Assembly: GCA_016720595.1 (NCBI GenBank)
Contig: JADKKI010000018.1
Span: forward strand, 1-64,000
Reading direction: 5' to 3'
DNA: 64,000 nt
Source of the DNA: Myxococcales bacterium
GTDB taxonomy: Bacteria > Myxococcota_A > Polyangia > Haliangiales > Haliangiaceae
Below are positions 47,584 to 56,080 of this stretch, piece after piece. The stretch's first letter is position 1; every line of letters begins with the position of its first letter. Both the position numbers and the translations under genes were made by a program. The notes under the pieces were generated by a model. That model was not told the DNA's origin and did not search any database. It saw nothing but the letters and a program-made list of their open reading frames with translations.

Positions 47584-49287
47584 TCAGGGCTTGTCGTCGA
47601 ATGCGAGGGCGGCGAGATCGATCCAGCCATCCCACACCCGCACGTTCTTGACCCGGCGGTGGATCAGGCCCTGCGGCGCATCGGCGACGACGCCCGCCAG
47701 GGTCCACGCCTCGGCGAGCCCGGCCGCGAGCTCGGTGGCGAGCTTGCCGCGCTCGGCGGGATCCCAGGCCGCTCCCATCGCGTCGAGCGTGCGATCGATC
47801 CGCGGTGAGGCCGCGTGCTGCGGATCCTTGCTGCCGAGGAGCGGCGTCAGGTCCATGTCGACCATCCCCGACCACATCATCTCCACGAGGTCGTACGTGC
47901 CGTCCTCGACGTGCTTGGCGACCCAGGACTCGCCGCCGGTCTTGATCTCGATCACCACGCCGATCCGCCGCGCGGCCTCGATGAAGTAGTCGCGCGGCTG
48001 CTTCACCGGAGGTGCCGACGCGTCCCGTGGCGTCGGCTTCTCGCCGCCGATCATGACGAAGCGCAGCTGCTTGCCCTCTCGATCGCGGATGCCGTCCTTG
48101 TCGGTGTCCATCCAGCCGGCCGCATCGAGCAGCTTGGCGGCCGCACCCGGATCGAACTCGGGGATCGCGACCTCGGCACCACTGACCGCACCACCGGGCC
48201 AGATCGGCCACAGCGCGGGCCGCGACAGGCCGTCGAACACGCGCTTGGCGATCGAGCGACGATCCACCAGCAGCGCGAGGGCGTGCCGGACCCGCGCGTC
48301 GTCGAGGGGCGCACGCGCGGCGTTGAACGCGAGGTAGCGCAGGCGGGGGCCACCGAGCTCGAGAGGGCGGAACGCCGCCGCGATCCCGGGAGCCGAGGCC
48401 TGCTCCGGCCAGTGCGCGGGGATCAGCGCCGGGACGATGTCGAGATCACCGCGCTTGGCATCCTTCAGGGCGATCGCGGCGTCGGCCTGGTGCACGAACT
48501 CGAGATCGGCGATCGCGACGCTTCCCTTCCCACCCCAGTAGCGATCGTTCCGCGTCAGGTGGATCACGCCACCCTTGTTCGAGACCAGCTTGTACGGCCC
48601 GGTGCCGACCAGCTGCCCGCCGGCGAGCAGGCTGCCGTCATAGATGTGCATCGGGAGGATGGGGATCTCGGCGAGGGCGCGCAGCACCCAGCCGCTCGGG
48701 CGGAGCAGGACCAGCCGGATCTCGTGCGAGGTGATGAGCTCCACCGCGAACACGTCGGCGAGCATCGGCCGCAGGTGATCGATCCCCTTGCGCGGATCGC
48801 GGATCGCATCGAGGGTGAACTGGACGTCCGAGGTCGTCATCGGGTGACCGTCCGAGAACGTCACCCCCGGCTCGAGCTCGATCCGGATCTCGGTGCCCCC
48901 GGGCATCACCCGCCAGGACCGGGCCAGCCGGGGTGCGTACCGACCGGCGGTGTGGCCCGGCTCGGGGGGGAGGTACCGGATCAGCGGCTCGAAGATCGTC
49001 CCCTGGGTGATCCGCCGCCCCCACCGGGTCGGCGAGACCAGGGGGTTGAGACGGCCCGGCTCCTCGTCGACGTGGATCCGCAGGGTGTGCCCGCGGGCGG
49101 CGCGGACCTCGGCGGCGGCCGAGACGTCGGCGAGCGCAGGCGAGCTGGGGACCCGGGCCGCCTCCGCGCTCGGGTCTGGGGCATGCCGCCACGGCTTGAC
49201 CCGGGCCGGCGAATCGCAGCAACCGAGCGCGAGAACGAGTGTCAGCATCCGAGCCAGGACGCCGACTTGAGTGACCCTGGTCACCAT
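47584..49287 (-). CDS. Peptide/oligopeptide ABC transporter solute-binding lipoprotein (SBP_bac_5)
   Basis: The ATG at 49287 gives the lipobox MLTLVLALGCCDS. The 567-aa mature protein is a cluster C solute-binding protein: RIHVDEEPGRLNPLV at the start, FEPLIRYLPPEPG, VTFSDGHPMTTSDVQFTLDA, VGTGPYKLVSNKGG, YLAFNAARAPLDDARVRHALA and WDPAERGKLATELA, all family blocks for oligopeptide or nickel binding. No permease or ATPase gene is adjacent, so it is an orphan subunit whose transporter lies elsewhere. Its start is only a few bases from that of the divergent lipoprotein. Upstream of glnD on the same strand. Confidence 0.83.
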   Translation of the reverse strand: MVTRVTQVGVLARMLTLVLALGCCDSPARVKPWRHAPDPSAEAARVPSSPALADVSAAAEVRAARGHTLRIHVDEEPGRLNPLVSPTRWGRRITQGTIFEPLIRYLPPEPGHTAGRYAPRLARSWRVMPGGTEIRIELEPGVTFSDGHPMTTSDVQFTLDAIRDPRKGIDHLRPMLADVFAVELITSHEIRLVLLRPSGWVLRALAEIPILPMHIYDGSLLAGGQLVGTGPYKLVSNKGGVIHLTRNDRYWGGKGSVAIADLEFVHQADAAIALKDAKRGDLDIVPALIPAHWPEQASAPGIAAAFRPLELGGPRLRYLAFNAARAPLDDARVRHALALLVDRRSIAKRVFDGLSRPALWPIWPGGAVSGAEVAIPEFDPGAAAKLLDAAGWMDTDKDGIRDREGKQLRFVMIGGEKPTPRDASAPPVKQPRDYFIEAARRIGVVIEIKTGGESWVAKHVEDGTYDLVEMMWSGMVDMDLTPLLGSKDPQHAASPRIDRTLDAMGAAWDPAERGKLATELAAGLAEAWTLAGVVADAPQGLIHRRVKNVRVWDGWIDLAALAFDDKP

Positions 49288-49302
49288 GTTATGACCCCAA
49301 CC

Positions 49303-50076
49303 ATGCCGCACACTTCCGGGCTGCGCACCGTCCTACTTGCCGCCCTCATTCCGCTGACCTTGGGCGCCTGCGAGAAGGACAAGCTGAAGGGCCCGGAGGC
49401 CGAGGTGAAGAAGAGCGACGTCAAGCTCTCGCTCCCGGCAGTGCCCGCGTTCGAGCTGCCAGCGGCGAACACCGACGGTTCGCATGCGGTGAAGGAGCTC
49501 CGCGTCAAGGGCCGCAAGCTCCTCGATAGCGAGATTACGGTCAAGGGAATCGTGACGTGGGCCTACGATTGCCCCACCGCCGTTCGTCAGCCTGGGATGA
49601 CCGACAAGGACGTCCAGAAGATGATCGACGAGGATCCCACGAAGTGCGAGCGCGCGAAGTTCTACATCGGGGACACGGCGGACACGCCGGCCGAGAAGAG
49701 CCTGTGGGTCGTCGATGTGCCGCGCCCGTACAACAAGCTCGAGATGGAGCGCATCAAGAAGCAGGATCGCACCCTCGCCATGTATCCGGATCGCTGCGAG
49801 CCCGGCGAGAAGGACGCGAAGAAGATGATCTGCCCGCCGTATGCGGTCGGCGATCAGGTCGAGATCCACGGCAGCTGGAAGATGGCGTCCCCGCACAGCG
49901 AGCGGAACTCGGACGGCCTCCTCGTCTACAAGTCGATGAAGAACATCACCAAGACCTGGGAGTCCCCGCCACCGGATCCGAACGCACCGGCACCGGGCGC
50001 CGCGGGCGGGCCTGCTCCGGCGGGCACCAAGGAATCGCCCACCGAGATGATGAAGAAGGCGGGCGGCAAGGGCTGA
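49303..50076 (+). CDS. Lipoprotein with OB-like beta domain (257 aa)
   Basis: ATG 49303 (or 49291 in frame) gives the lipobox LAALIPLTLGACEKDKL. The mature part AVKELRVKGRKLLDSEITVK then GIVTWAYDCPTAVRQPG and, later, YAVGDQVEIHGSWKMASPH have the strand order of nucleic-acid/oligosaccharide-binding OB folds, with KCERAKFYIGDTADTPA and VDVPRPYNKLEMERIKKQ between. A Pro/Ala-rich tail ends it. Its start nearly touches the divergent peptide-binding-protein start (only 3-15 bp between), so the two must share a compact promoter region. Function unknown. Confidence 0.72.
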   Translation: MPHTSGLRTVLLAALIPLTLGACEKDKLKGPEAEVKKSDVKLSLPAVPAFELPAANTDGSHAVKELRVKGRKLLDSEITVKGIVTWAYDCPTAVRQPGMTDKDVQKMIDEDPTKCERAKFYIGDTADTPAEKSLWVVDVPRPYNKLEMERIKKQDRTLAMYPDRCEPGEKDAKKMICPPYAVGDQVEIHGSWKMASPHSERNSDGLLVYKSMKNITKTWESPPPDPNAPAPGAAGGPAPAGTKESPTEMMKKAGGKG

Positions 50077-50092
50077 AGCCCCCGCCCCACGC

Positions 50093-50674
50093 TCAGAACA
50101 TCCACCCCACGCTGAGGCCGCCCGCGATGCCGGTGCGGCTCCAGCCCGGCAGGCGGCCGCTGAGATCGACGTCGTACCGCCAGTTCAAGCCGGCACTCGG
50201 CGTGATCTCGAGACCGCGCCACGGCGCGAACCGATAGCCGACGAGCGCGCTCGTCCCGATCTCGAGGGACGTCCCGAGCCAGCGATCACTGCTGTCATCG
50301 TGGGTGGTATCGACGGCGACGTCCACGCGGCCGCCGATGAACCAACCGATCATCGATCCGGTCGGCTGCGCGTGGAGGAACGAGCGCGCGCGCCAGTACC
50401 AGCGCAGCTCACCGCCCACGCCCGCACGGATCCCCGTGTAGTCCCCGACAGCCGCCTCCCGCAGCTGGACCGACACGGTGAGGCCGAGCCGCGGCCCCTG
50501 CAGCCAGCGCTCGTACCCGACCTGGGCGCCGCGTGCGCCGTCGAGTGACGGGACGGCGAGTGTGATCGCGTTCGAACGCGGCGCGCGGTCGATGGTCGCG
50601 GTCGCGGTCGTCGAGGCTGACGTCGACGCACCGGCGGTCGCCGCCGCGATGATGATGGGGAGCGAGCCGCTCAT
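50093..50674 (-). CDS. Predicted outer-membrane beta-barrel-type protein (193 aa)
   Basis: The ATG at 50674 overlaps the upstream esterase stop. After a hydrophobic start (LPIIIAAATAGASTSAS) the sequence alternates strands and turns (GYERWLQGPRLGLTVSVQLR, AGVGGELRWYWRARSFLH, RVDVAVDTTHDDSSDRWLG, LEITPSAGLNWRYDVDLSG) and ends AGGLSVGWMF with a terminal Phe, as outer-membrane barrels do. No family named. Last gene of the seven-gene minus-strand run. Confidence 0.6.
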   Translation of the reverse strand: MSGSLPIIIAAATAGASTSASTTATATIDRAPRSNAITLAVPSLDGARGAQVGYERWLQGPRLGLTVSVQLREAAVGDYTGIRAGVGGELRWYWRARSFLHAQPTGSMIGWFIGGRVDVAVDTTHDDSSDRWLGTSLEIGTSALVGYRFAPWRGLEITPSAGLNWRYDVDLSGRLPGWSRTGIAGGLSVGWMF

Positions 50675-51564
50675 GGCACCGGTCCGATCTCGTGGTCGAG
50701 GAAGTCGATGGTCGCCGCCCACGCCTGCGGCAGATCGATCGCGGTAGCGAGGTCCCAGGTGCTGCCGCTCGCACCCCGGTTCCAGATATGGCCGCCGCCC
50801 GGGATCTCGAGGAGCCGATGCTCGGTGCCCACGGCCTCGAGCGCGGCGCCCATCCGCCGGGCGTGTTCGAGGTCGACGAACCAGTCGCTGTCGCCGTGGA
50901 TGAACAGAAACGGCGGCGCGCCAGGACTCACATAGGAGATCGGCGAAGCCTGGACGTACCGCTCCGGGACCTCCTCCTTGCTGCCGCCGACGAAGTCCTT
51001 GACGTTGTCGACCTGGAGCAGGAGGCCCATGTCCTGGGGGCCGGCGCCGGAGACCACGGCCGCCACGGGTGTGGTCGGCCCGGCCGCGCAGTCCGGCGCG
51101 ACGATCGGGTCGGCGGCGGCGGTGCCGAGCATCGACACCAGGTGACCGCCGGCCGAGTACCCGATCGCACCGATCCGATCGGGATCGATCCCGTACGCTG
51201 CCGCGTGCCCTCGGATCCACGAGAGCGCGCAGATGCAGTCCTGGACCGCGTGCGGAAACTCACCTCCGCTCGGCACCAGCCGGTAGCTGAGGTTGACGGC
51301 GACGTACCCCGCCTCGGCGAGGCGTCGGGCGTGGTCGGCCATCCCATCCCGCTCGAGGCCGTCGTGCCAGCCTCCGCCATGGATCACGAGGACGGCCGGG
51401 CGCAGCGCATCGGCCGGTGGTGGAGAATAGACGTCGAGCTTCGCGACAGCGAACCGGTCGTCGTACGAGATGTCGGTTTCGACCACGACATCGCTGCATC
51501 CACCGAGAACCGCCGTCCACACCGCGAGCACCACGGGCCACGTGGTTGTCCTGGAAACCGTCAT
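50671..51564 (-). CDS. Alpha/beta-hydrolase lipoprotein (esterase, BD-FAE/HSL type)
   Basis: A 297-aa protein with a lipobox (VWTAVLGGCSDV) after a hydrophobic start. The oxyanion HGGGW (VIHGGGWHDG), the nucleophile elbow GYSAGGHLVSM, an Asp region (FLFIHGDSDWFVDLEHA) and the histidine in LEIPGGGHIWNRG fit a Ser-Asp-His esterase of the acetyl-esterase group. The Cys pair in AVQDCICALSWIRG and APDCAAGP is an unusual feature. It follows the DUF4340 gene by 40 bp and overlaps the barrel gene, so it belongs to the Gld-like operon. Likely works in the periplasm or outer membrane. Confidence 0.82.
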   Translation of the reverse strand: MTVSRTTTWPVVLAVWTAVLGGCSDVVVETDISYDDRFAVAKLDVYSPPPADALRPAVLVIHGGGWHDGLERDGMADHARRLAEAGYVAVNLSYRLVPSGGEFPHAVQDCICALSWIRGHAAAYGIDPDRIGAIGYSAGGHLVSMLGTAAADPIVAPDCAAGPTTPVAAVVSGAGPQDMGLLLQVDNVKDFVGGSKEEVPERYVQASPISYVSPGAPPFLFIHGDSDWFVDLEHARRMGAALEAVGTEHRLLEIPGGGHIWNRGASGSTWDLATAIDLPQAWAATIDFLDHEIGPVP

Positions 51565-51604
51565 GGCCCCAGCTCACGCAACGAACGTGCCGCTCGGCAG
51601 CCAC

Positions 51605-53164
51605 TCAGCGCGCGAGCGCGTCCACCGCATCGCACACTGCCCCCAAGAGAATCATCGTGACCTCCGAGGTGGTCGCGGCACAACGTCGTGCGCCCGTGCG
51701 CCCGATCGCGAGGACGTGCTGGATCGGTGCGCCCGTCGGGTTGGTCACGGTCAACGTGACCTGGTGGGCGCGTGCGAACGCCGCGATCGGAGGGGCGCTC
51801 CGCGGCGAGGCGAGTCCTGCGACCACCGCCTCGAGCTGCGCGGCCACGAACGGGCCCGGGGGCGTACGCGTCCACTCGCCGATCACCGCGCCGCGCGCGT
51901 ACGTGGTGGCGTCGATCTGGATCGCGGTGATCGCCGTCGGCTCTTCGGTCCACAGCGTGCGATCTTCGAGCTCGGCAGCGGGCCGGTTCAGCCGCGCATA
52001 GGCGCCTGGACTCAGCCGGAGCGCGAGCGGCTCGAGCTCGCGGCGCACGAGGTTTCCCCCGAGGAGCTCGAGCGTGATCGCCGCGCCGCCGCGGACCGCG
52101 ATCCGCAGGTGGCCAAGGACCTTTGGGTTGACCGGCGGCACCACGACCTCCGCTGGCGCCGAGAGCACGGCGAGCAGCTCGGCAACCGCGGTGGGATCGA
52201 CGGCCTTTCCGCCGACGAGCGGGCGACCCGCGAGCTCGAGCTTGTTGCCGTCGACGAGCACGATCGCATCGAGCTCGGCAGGCAGGGGCCTGGGCTCGAT
52301 CACGTCCTCCGCGGGACCTTCGAACGCGTGGAGCGCCGTCGCGACGTTGGCGTACGCTTCGCGGGTGATGCATCCGTCCCCGACGTCGGAGGACAGCCAC
52401 GCCAGCGCCGGATCATCGGGGCACACCGGCCGCAGCCGGAGCTCGCGGCCCGGGTTCACCTCGAGGACGGGGCCGTCGCCCTGGGGGGCGCGCGAGAGGC
52501 GTACGAGCTCCAGCTGCGCGAGCGCGTGCTCGAGCTGACTCACCACGCCCGGGCGCACGAGCAAGATCCGCGGCGACAGCTGACGACGAGGGATCCCCTC
52601 GAGGCGCACCAGGCCGTCGCTGGTCAGGAACGTGATCACGGGGACGGCCGAGGCATCGTCGATCGGACGGCGCACGCGGAGCGCGAGCGGCTCGGGATCG
52701 AGCGCACGTGCGACCCACGCATCGACGAGCAGGGCGTGGTCACCGATCACGATCCAGGTCTGCTCGGTTCCTGGCAGCGGTGCTCCGATCCCGATCACCC
52801 GGGCCGTGGTCCCCACGGTGAGCGAGAGCTGGCTGTGAAGCTTGCCCGCCGCGGCGACCTCGGCGCGCCGGTGCCAGCGTGCCGCGCGCAGCGTGCTCAG
52901 CACCTCGCGGACCACGCGCGCCTCCGCGCGGGCCGTGCCGCTCGTCGAGGTCCAGGTCCAGCTGGTGCCGGTCCCAGTGACCTTGACCTCGGGCAGCGGT
53001 GAGCGATCCCAGACCAGCTCGGTGATCCGCTCGGGATCGAGCCCCGGCAAGAGAGCGCGATCCACGGGCTCGACCCGCGCGCGACGGAGCTCCCGCCCGA
53101 GGAGCACCGAGAGCAGGATCGTGATCGCGCCCAGGATCAACAGCCCGCGCCGCGTCGAGATCAC
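51605..53164 (-). CDS. DUF4340-domain membrane-anchored protein (519 aa)
   Basis: GTG 53164 overlaps the upstream GldG-like gene by 4 bp (GTGA). One N-terminal TM helix (LLILGAITILLSVLLG) anchors a large periplasmic beta-rich domain with repeated VLSTLRAARWHRRAE-, LLVDAWVARALDPEP- and LERDxT-like units characteristic of DUF4340, which regularly follows Gld-type ABC genes. It has no catalytic motif. Its repeated companion role in such clusters is the only functional clue. Confidence 0.8.
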   Translation of the reverse strand: MISTRRGLLILGAITILLSVLLGRELRRARVEPVDRALLPGLDPERITELVWDRSPLPEVKVTGTGTSWTWTSTSGTARAEARVVREVLSTLRAARWHRRAEVAAAGKLHSQLSLTVGTTARVIGIGAPLPGTEQTWIVIGDHALLVDAWVARALDPEPLALRVRRPIDDASAVPVITFLTSDGLVRLEGIPRRQLSPRILLVRPGVVSQLEHALAQLELVRLSRAPQGDGPVLEVNPGRELRLRPVCPDDPALAWLSSDVGDGCITREAYANVATALHAFEGPAEDVIEPRPLPAELDAIVLVDGNKLELAGRPLVGGKAVDPTAVAELLAVLSAPAEVVVPPVNPKVLGHLRIAVRGGAAITLELLGGNLVRRELEPLALRLSPGAYARLNRPAAELEDRTLWTEEPTAITAIQIDATTYARGAVIGEWTRTPPGPFVAAQLEAVVAGLASPRSAPPIAAFARAHQVTLTVTNPTGAPIQHVLAIGRTGARRCAATTSEVTMILLGAVCDAVDALAR

Positions 53165-55350
53165 GCGGCGCGCCTCCGGCGCCAGATCACGAGCGCGCCA
53201 CCGATCAACACCCACGCAAGGGGGATCAGGCCGACGCAGACCGCGAGCACGCTCGTGCGCTGGGCACTCGTCATCACGAGGCGCACCTGGGTGGGCGCGG
53301 TCGCCGGCGCGGCGATCACCGGCTCGTGACCGCCGGCGAGGAAGCGGATCGCATGCGCGAGCCAGAGATCGCCGGCGGAGGCGCCGCCCGCGAGCACGGC
53401 CGACGACAGCGACTCCGCCGAGCCGATCGCGAGCACGCGCTTCGATGCGCCGAGCGCGGCGACAGCGACGGGCCCCGCGAGGTCATCGCCATCGCGCGCA
53501 GGTGGCGCGTGGAGGAGATCGCGCTCGCCCCAGCTCGCGGCGCTCGCGGTGACGAGCGGGATCGCGCCCTTTCCCGTGACGACGGCCCGCGGCTGGAACC
53601 ACAAGGTCGGGCGCGCGCCCCGGAACCCGGCGTTGATCGGGTGATCGGCGTAGCCCTCCGAGATCAGGAGGGCGCCCGGGAGCTCGCGCACGGTCAGCGA
53701 CGGATCGACGACGATCGCCGCGGGGATCGCGAGCCCGTCGGCGTCGAGCACGGCCTCGATCCCGAGCCGGCCCAGCGAACCGTCGAGGGTCCGGCTGGCG
53801 GCCGCGGCGATCAGGACGCCACCACCACGGACGTAGCCCTGGAGCGCGAGCGCCTCGACATCGCGGAGCGGGATCGCGGGCCCGGCGATCACGACCACCG
53901 TGCAGCGCGCGAGGTCGTCCAGCGGGACGCTCTCGATCGTCATCCCCTCGGCGCGGAGCCGATCGGCGACCAGCGTCCAGTCCGCGCCCTTGTCATCCTT
54001 GACGTCGAACGGCAGCTCGCCGTGCCCCGCGGTGACGCACACGTGGATGGTCACCGGCGCGATCAGGGCGGCGAGCGCTCCGGCGATCGCCTGCTCGATC
54101 GCGAGCCGCTCGACCCGCGGCGCACCATCGACTCCGCGTTCGAGCGTGGCGATCGCGAGCAGATCCACCACGCGCCTGCGGCCCGCCACGTCGACGACGA
54201 TCGCCCCACCCTGCGCGAGATCGCCGGGCTGGAGGCCGGCGCTGCGAGCCACCGCCAACAGGCCGCCGGGAGCGTTCGCCGGATCCACCGTGCGGACCAC
54301 GAGGTCCGGTGCGGCCGCCGAGAACCGCGCCGTGACCCGCTCCACCTCGTCGTAGATCGGCTCGAGCCCGCCGAGCGTGGGTTGCACGATCGTCAGCGCC
54401 GCACCGGGGGGTAGCGCGGCGAGGACCTCACGCGTGTCGGGATCGAGAGAGTTCCGCCGGCCGGCGCTCGCGTCCCAGGTCATCGGGTGAACCAGCGCGA
54501 GCCCACCGGCGAGCACGCAGCTCGCCGCGACCAACACGGTCCCGAGGGCGCGGAGCCAGATCTCGCGGCGTCGCCTGCGGCCGGCGCACGCGAGCGTGAT
54601 CGCCGCCGACAAGCCGAGCACCGTGACACCCGCGATCAACACCAGCGAGGCCAGGGTGATCTCACCACGGGCGAACGCGCCGGCCGTCTCGCGCACCGAG
54701 CAGGCACGCAGGATCACCGCGAGCTGTGGGTGATCGATGGCGAACGTCGGCCACAGCCCCGGCAGCTCGCCGAGGAGGAACAGCCCGATCAGCAGCGCGA
54801 ACCCCAGCGCACCCGCTCCCAGGGTGGAGGTCATCGCAGCCGAGGCCGCGATCGCCCACGCGAGCAGCGCCGCGCCGATCGCGATCGCGCCCGCGTACCC
54901 GGTGGCGATCGTCGCGAGATCCCAGCCGCCATCGTCGGCGCGGTACCACGCCACGACTCCGAGATAGGCGAGCGTGGGGATCCACAGCAGCGTGTACAGC
55001 GTGGCCGCGGCGAGCCACTTGCCGATCACGGCGGCGCCCTCCCCGACCTGTGCGGTGAGGAGCAGCTCCCAGCCGCCCGACCGCTTGTCCTCGGCGATCG
55101 TCCGCATGCCGAGGAGCGTGAGCACCACGAGCTCGAGGACCCAGGTGAGCAGCGTGCCGGCGAGCTGACCTTCGAGCAGGGCTCCGAGGGGAGCCGGCCG
55201 GCGCGGATCCGAGAGCGCGCCCACCAGGCCGGCGAACGCGATGCCCTGGACCACGAGGAACACGCCGCCGATCACGTAGAGGATCGGCGCGCGGAGCATG
55301 ACGTGCAGCTCGCGCCGCCACACCCAGTACGCCGCACGGAGCGCCCTCAT
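53161..55350 (-). CDS. Fused ABC-2-type permease and GldG-like protein (729 aa)
   Basis: The ATG at 55350 overlaps the ATPase stop (ATGA). The first about 230 residues are an ABC-2-type permease with six TM helices (LYVIGGVFLVVQGIAFAGLV; TWVLELVVLTLLGMRTIAEDKRSG split here; LGFALLIGLFLLGELPG). A second part with RRNSLDPDTREVLAALPPGA and the GldG/IFT52-like segment IHVCVTAGHGELPF, then VVVIAGPAIPLRDVEALAL and GGGVLIAAAAS, resembles the periplasmic GldG region. A last TM (VLAVCVGLIPLAWVLIGGALV) ends in an Arg/Ala tail. In Bacteroidota GldF and GldG are separate proteins for gliding; here they are one, with the function inferred by similarity only. Confidence 0.85.
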   Translation of the reverse strand: MRALRAAYWVWRRELHVMLRAPILYVIGGVFLVVQGIAFAGLVGALSDPRRPAPLGALLEGQLAGTLLTWVLELVVLTLLGMRTIAEDKRSGGWELLLTAQVGEGAAVIGKWLAAATLYTLLWIPTLAYLGVVAWYRADDGGWDLATIATGYAGAIAIGAALLAWAIAASAAMTSTLGAGALGFALLIGLFLLGELPGLWPTFAIDHPQLAVILRACSVRETAGAFARGEITLASLVLIAGVTVLGLSAAITLACAGRRRRREIWLRALGTVLVAASCVLAGGLALVHPMTWDASAGRRNSLDPDTREVLAALPPGAALTIVQPTLGGLEPIYDEVERVTARFSAAAPDLVVRTVDPANAPGGLLAVARSAGLQPGDLAQGGAIVVDVAGRRRVVDLLAIATLERGVDGAPRVERLAIEQAIAGALAALIAPVTIHVCVTAGHGELPFDVKDDKGADWTLVADRLRAEGMTIESVPLDDLARCTVVVIAGPAIPLRDVEALALQGYVRGGGVLIAAAASRTLDGSLGRLGIEAVLDADGLAIPAAIVVDPSLTVRELPGALLISEGYADHPINAGFRGARPTLWFQPRAVVTGKGAIPLVTASAASWGERDLLHAPPARDGDDLAGPVAVAALGASKRVLAIGSAESLSSAVLAGGASAGDLWLAHAIRFLAGGHEPVIAAPATAPTQVRLVMTSAQRTSVLAVCVGLIPLAWVLIGGALVIWRRRRAA

Positions 55351-56072
55351 GCCGCCGCCTCGTCGCCGAGCAGCTCGATCACGGCGTCCTCGAGCCGCGC
55401 CTTGCCGGTCTGCGTACACAGCGCGGCAGGCGTGCCGTCGGCGACCACCTTGCCGCGATGCAGGACGACGACCCGCGCCGCGAGCGGCTCGAGATCCGCG
55501 ACCGCGTGGCTCGAGACCAGGACGCCGCAGCTCCGCTCGGTCGCCGCCGCGATCAGGTGATCGCACAGCTGACGCGTCTGGATCGGATCCATCCCGCTCG
55601 TCGGTTCGTCGAGGACGAGGAGGGGTGGCCCGCCGAGCAGCGCATCCGCGAGCCCGACGCGCTGGCGGAAGCCCTTCGACAGCGTGCCGATCGGGCGGCC
55701 CGCCTCGCCCGTGATCGCCGCGGCGACCAGGCTCGCCTGGACGGCGGCAGGTACGTCACGCAGCCCCTTCTGGTGGGCGCGCAGGCGCAGGTGGTCACGC
55801 ACCGTCAGCTCGTGCGGCGCTGGTGCCTGCTCGGGGAGGTAGCCGAGCCGCCGCTGGGCCCCTGCGCGATCGCGCGCCATCGCGACCCCGTCGATCGTGA
55901 CCTCTCCGGCATCGGGATCGAGGAACCCGGTCGCGATCCGCAGGAGCGTGGTCTTGCCGGCACCGTTCCGCCCGACCAGGAGCACCGCCTCGCCCGCGGC
56001 CACCGTGAGCGAGACGTCGGTCAATGCACGCCAGGCCCCGAAGGCCTTGTTGATGCCGGCGAGCGCGAGCAT
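55347..56072 (-). CDS. ABC transporter ATP-binding protein (GldA-like)
   Basis: A 241-aa ATPase with Walker A LLVGRNGAGKTTLLR, Q-loop GYLPEQAP, signature LSKGFRQRVGLADALLGG, Walker B LLVLDEPTSGMDPIQTRQL and the H-loop SSHAVADLEPLA. It drives the adjacent fused permease. The start at 56072 lies 8 bp after the histidine kinase stop and the gene overlaps the permease, all in one transcript. Related to GldA of gliding ABC systems, but the same domain set also serves other export systems. Confidence 0.9.
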   Translation of the reverse strand: MLALAGINKAFGAWRALTDVSLTVAAGEAVLLVGRNGAGKTTLLRIATGFLDPDAGEVTIDGVAMARDRAGAQRRLGYLPEQAPAPHELTVRDHLRLRAHQKGLRDVPAAVQASLVAAAITGEAGRPIGTLSKGFRQRVGLADALLGGPPLLVLDEPTSGMDPIQTRQLCDHLIAAATERSCGVLVSSHAVADLEPLAARVVVLHRGKVVADGTPAALCTQTGKARLEDAVIELLGDEAAA

Positions 56073-56080
56073 GCGGCGAC

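Noticed and set aside
45895..47808. 637-aa plus-strand open frame across glnD
   Set aside because: It is the antisense shadow of glnD, rich in Arg/Asp/His without family motifs, while the minus strand carries complete NT, HD and ACT motifs.
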